DNA of 6,880 nucleotides from positions 1 through 6,880 of the forward strand of contig DMZT01000327.1 of the NCBI GenBank assembly GCA_003484865.1, in the 5' to 3' direction. This DNA is from Stenotrophomonas sp. (lineage in GTDB: Bacteria; Pseudomonadota; Gammaproteobacteria; Xanthomonadales; Xanthomonadaceae). Below, in pieces: positions 6,343 through 6,880 of the stretch (position 1 is its first letter; each line of letters begins with the position of its first letter). The position numbers and the translations under genes are program-made. The notes below the pieces were generated by a model. That model was not told the origin of the DNA, did not search any database, and worked only from the letters and a program-made list of their open reading frames with translations.

Positions 6343-6880
6343 TCACGGCACCCAGTACACCGCCGTGAGTGCGTCGGCCAGCCGTGTCGCGGCCTCCTGC
6401 TGCGTAAACCGCGGCGTGCGTGGCGGATCGTAAACCTCCGCGCGCGTGCCAGCCACGACCAGGTCGATCGCATAGCAGCTGCCGTGGTGAACCGCACGAT
6501 AGCTCTCGGCCGACACGTAGTGGCTCATCGCCGCATCGCCCACGGTGAAGTGCGTGAACGGGACGCCGCCGATATCCACCGGTGCCGAGGCGGCAGGACC
6601 GGTCGCTTCTGCTGGCGTATCCAGGCAGGTGCGGACCGATGCGGCGTTGTCGCTGCGTCCGATCCGCAACTCCCCGGCAGTGACCCGATCCGAGCCTTCC
6701 AGCACCAGCGCCACCAACGGCATGCCCACGCTGTCCGGCGGCGCGAACAGCTTCCAGGTCGAGGACGCCAGGTAATCGCGCTGGAAATCGCGGGCGACCC
6801 GGGTACCGACGACCGGGCCAACCGCTATGCCGGGCGCCGCGTCCTGATACACCGGTGAGGGGCGCCCGTCCGTGGCCGCG
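6343..6880 (-). CDS. Unrecognised protein, 5' part outside window
   Basis: A frame on the minus strand ends at TGA 6345-6343 and stays open to the right edge, giving at least 179 residues. A GTG at 6852 could start a 169-aa product, but the frame continues upstream (AATDGRPSP before it) without a stop, so the true start is probably outside and a signal peptide could be there. I recognise no family. Visible features are the segment DYLASSTWKLFAPPDSVGMPLVALVLEGSD, two cysteines (in VRTCLDTP and HHGSCYAIDLVV) that could form a disulfide if exported, and a conserved-looking C-terminal block YRAVHHGSCYAIDLVVAGT...FTQQEAATRLADALTAVYWVP. No transmembrane segment is seen in the part present. It converges tail to tail with the kinase, 6 nt apart, so it is not in either operon. 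Function is unknown; a secreted or periplasmic protein is a guess. Confidence 0.7.
   Translation of the reverse strand, partial: AATDGRPSPVYQDAAPGIAVGPVVGTRVARDFQRDYLASSTWKLFAPPDSVGMPLVALVLEGSDRVTAGELRIGRSDNAASVRTCLDTPAEATGPAASAPVDIGGVPFTHFTVGDAAMSHYVSAESYRAVHHGSCYAIDLVVAGTRAEVYDPPRTPRFTQQEAATRLADALTAVYWVP

Noticed and set aside
6343..6368. Inverted repeat TCACGGC-N12-GCCGTGA at the convergent gene ends, as a bidirectional terminator
   Set aside because: The stem is only 7 bp with a 12-base loop, it lies within the unrecognised gene's last codons, and there is no T-tract on either side; chance is likely in GC-rich sequence.

Overview
The window is GC-rich DNA (about two thirds G+C by eye) with dense, overlapping genes and strong G/C third-position bias. 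Protein sequence and gene style suggest a gammaproteobacterium of the xanthomonad group, such as Stenotrophomonas or a relative. That placement is inference from style, not a database match.

Positions 1-4209 (minus strand) hold a tripartite heavy-metal efflux operon. Transcription order is an outer-membrane TolC/CzcC-type channel (4209-2959), a periplasmic CzcB/CusB-type adaptor with a probable lipoprotein signal (2962-1784), and an inner-membrane HME-RND permease of the CzcA/CusA family (1787 to the left edge, only the first 595 residues present). The three genes are joined by two ATGA stop/start overlaps.

Positions 4210-4271 are a 62-bp divergent control region. It carries three AAGGTT-like hexamers (minus-strand reading) spaced exactly 11 bp apart, the layout expected for an OmpR/PhoB-type regulator. 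Neither flanking gene has a visible Shine-Dalgarno sequence, whereas the downstream genes of both operons do.

Positions 4272-6336 (plus strand) encode a two-component system: an OmpR-family response regulator (4272-4946) and, overlapping it by 8 nt, a membrane histidine kinase (4939-6336). The kinase's periplasmic region resembles the 2CSK_N sensor domain of TctE/QseC-like kinases.

Positions 6343-6880 (minus strand) are the 3' part of an unrecognised gene that converges on the kinase with a 6-nt gap and runs off the right edge.

The likely logic is that the kinase senses a periplasmic signal, probably excess metal, and phosphorylates the regulator. The regulator then binds the phased repeats to control the divergent efflux operon and perhaps its own. 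The permease keeps the D/D/E motif of divalent-cation HME pumps and lacks the CusA methionine in the one visible site, so Zn/Co/Cd/Ni-type export is favoured over Cu/Ag. I saw no RNA genes, mobile elements, CRISPR arrays or long repeats. The general architecture is known; the interest lies in the operator, the possible leaderless starts and the kinase type.
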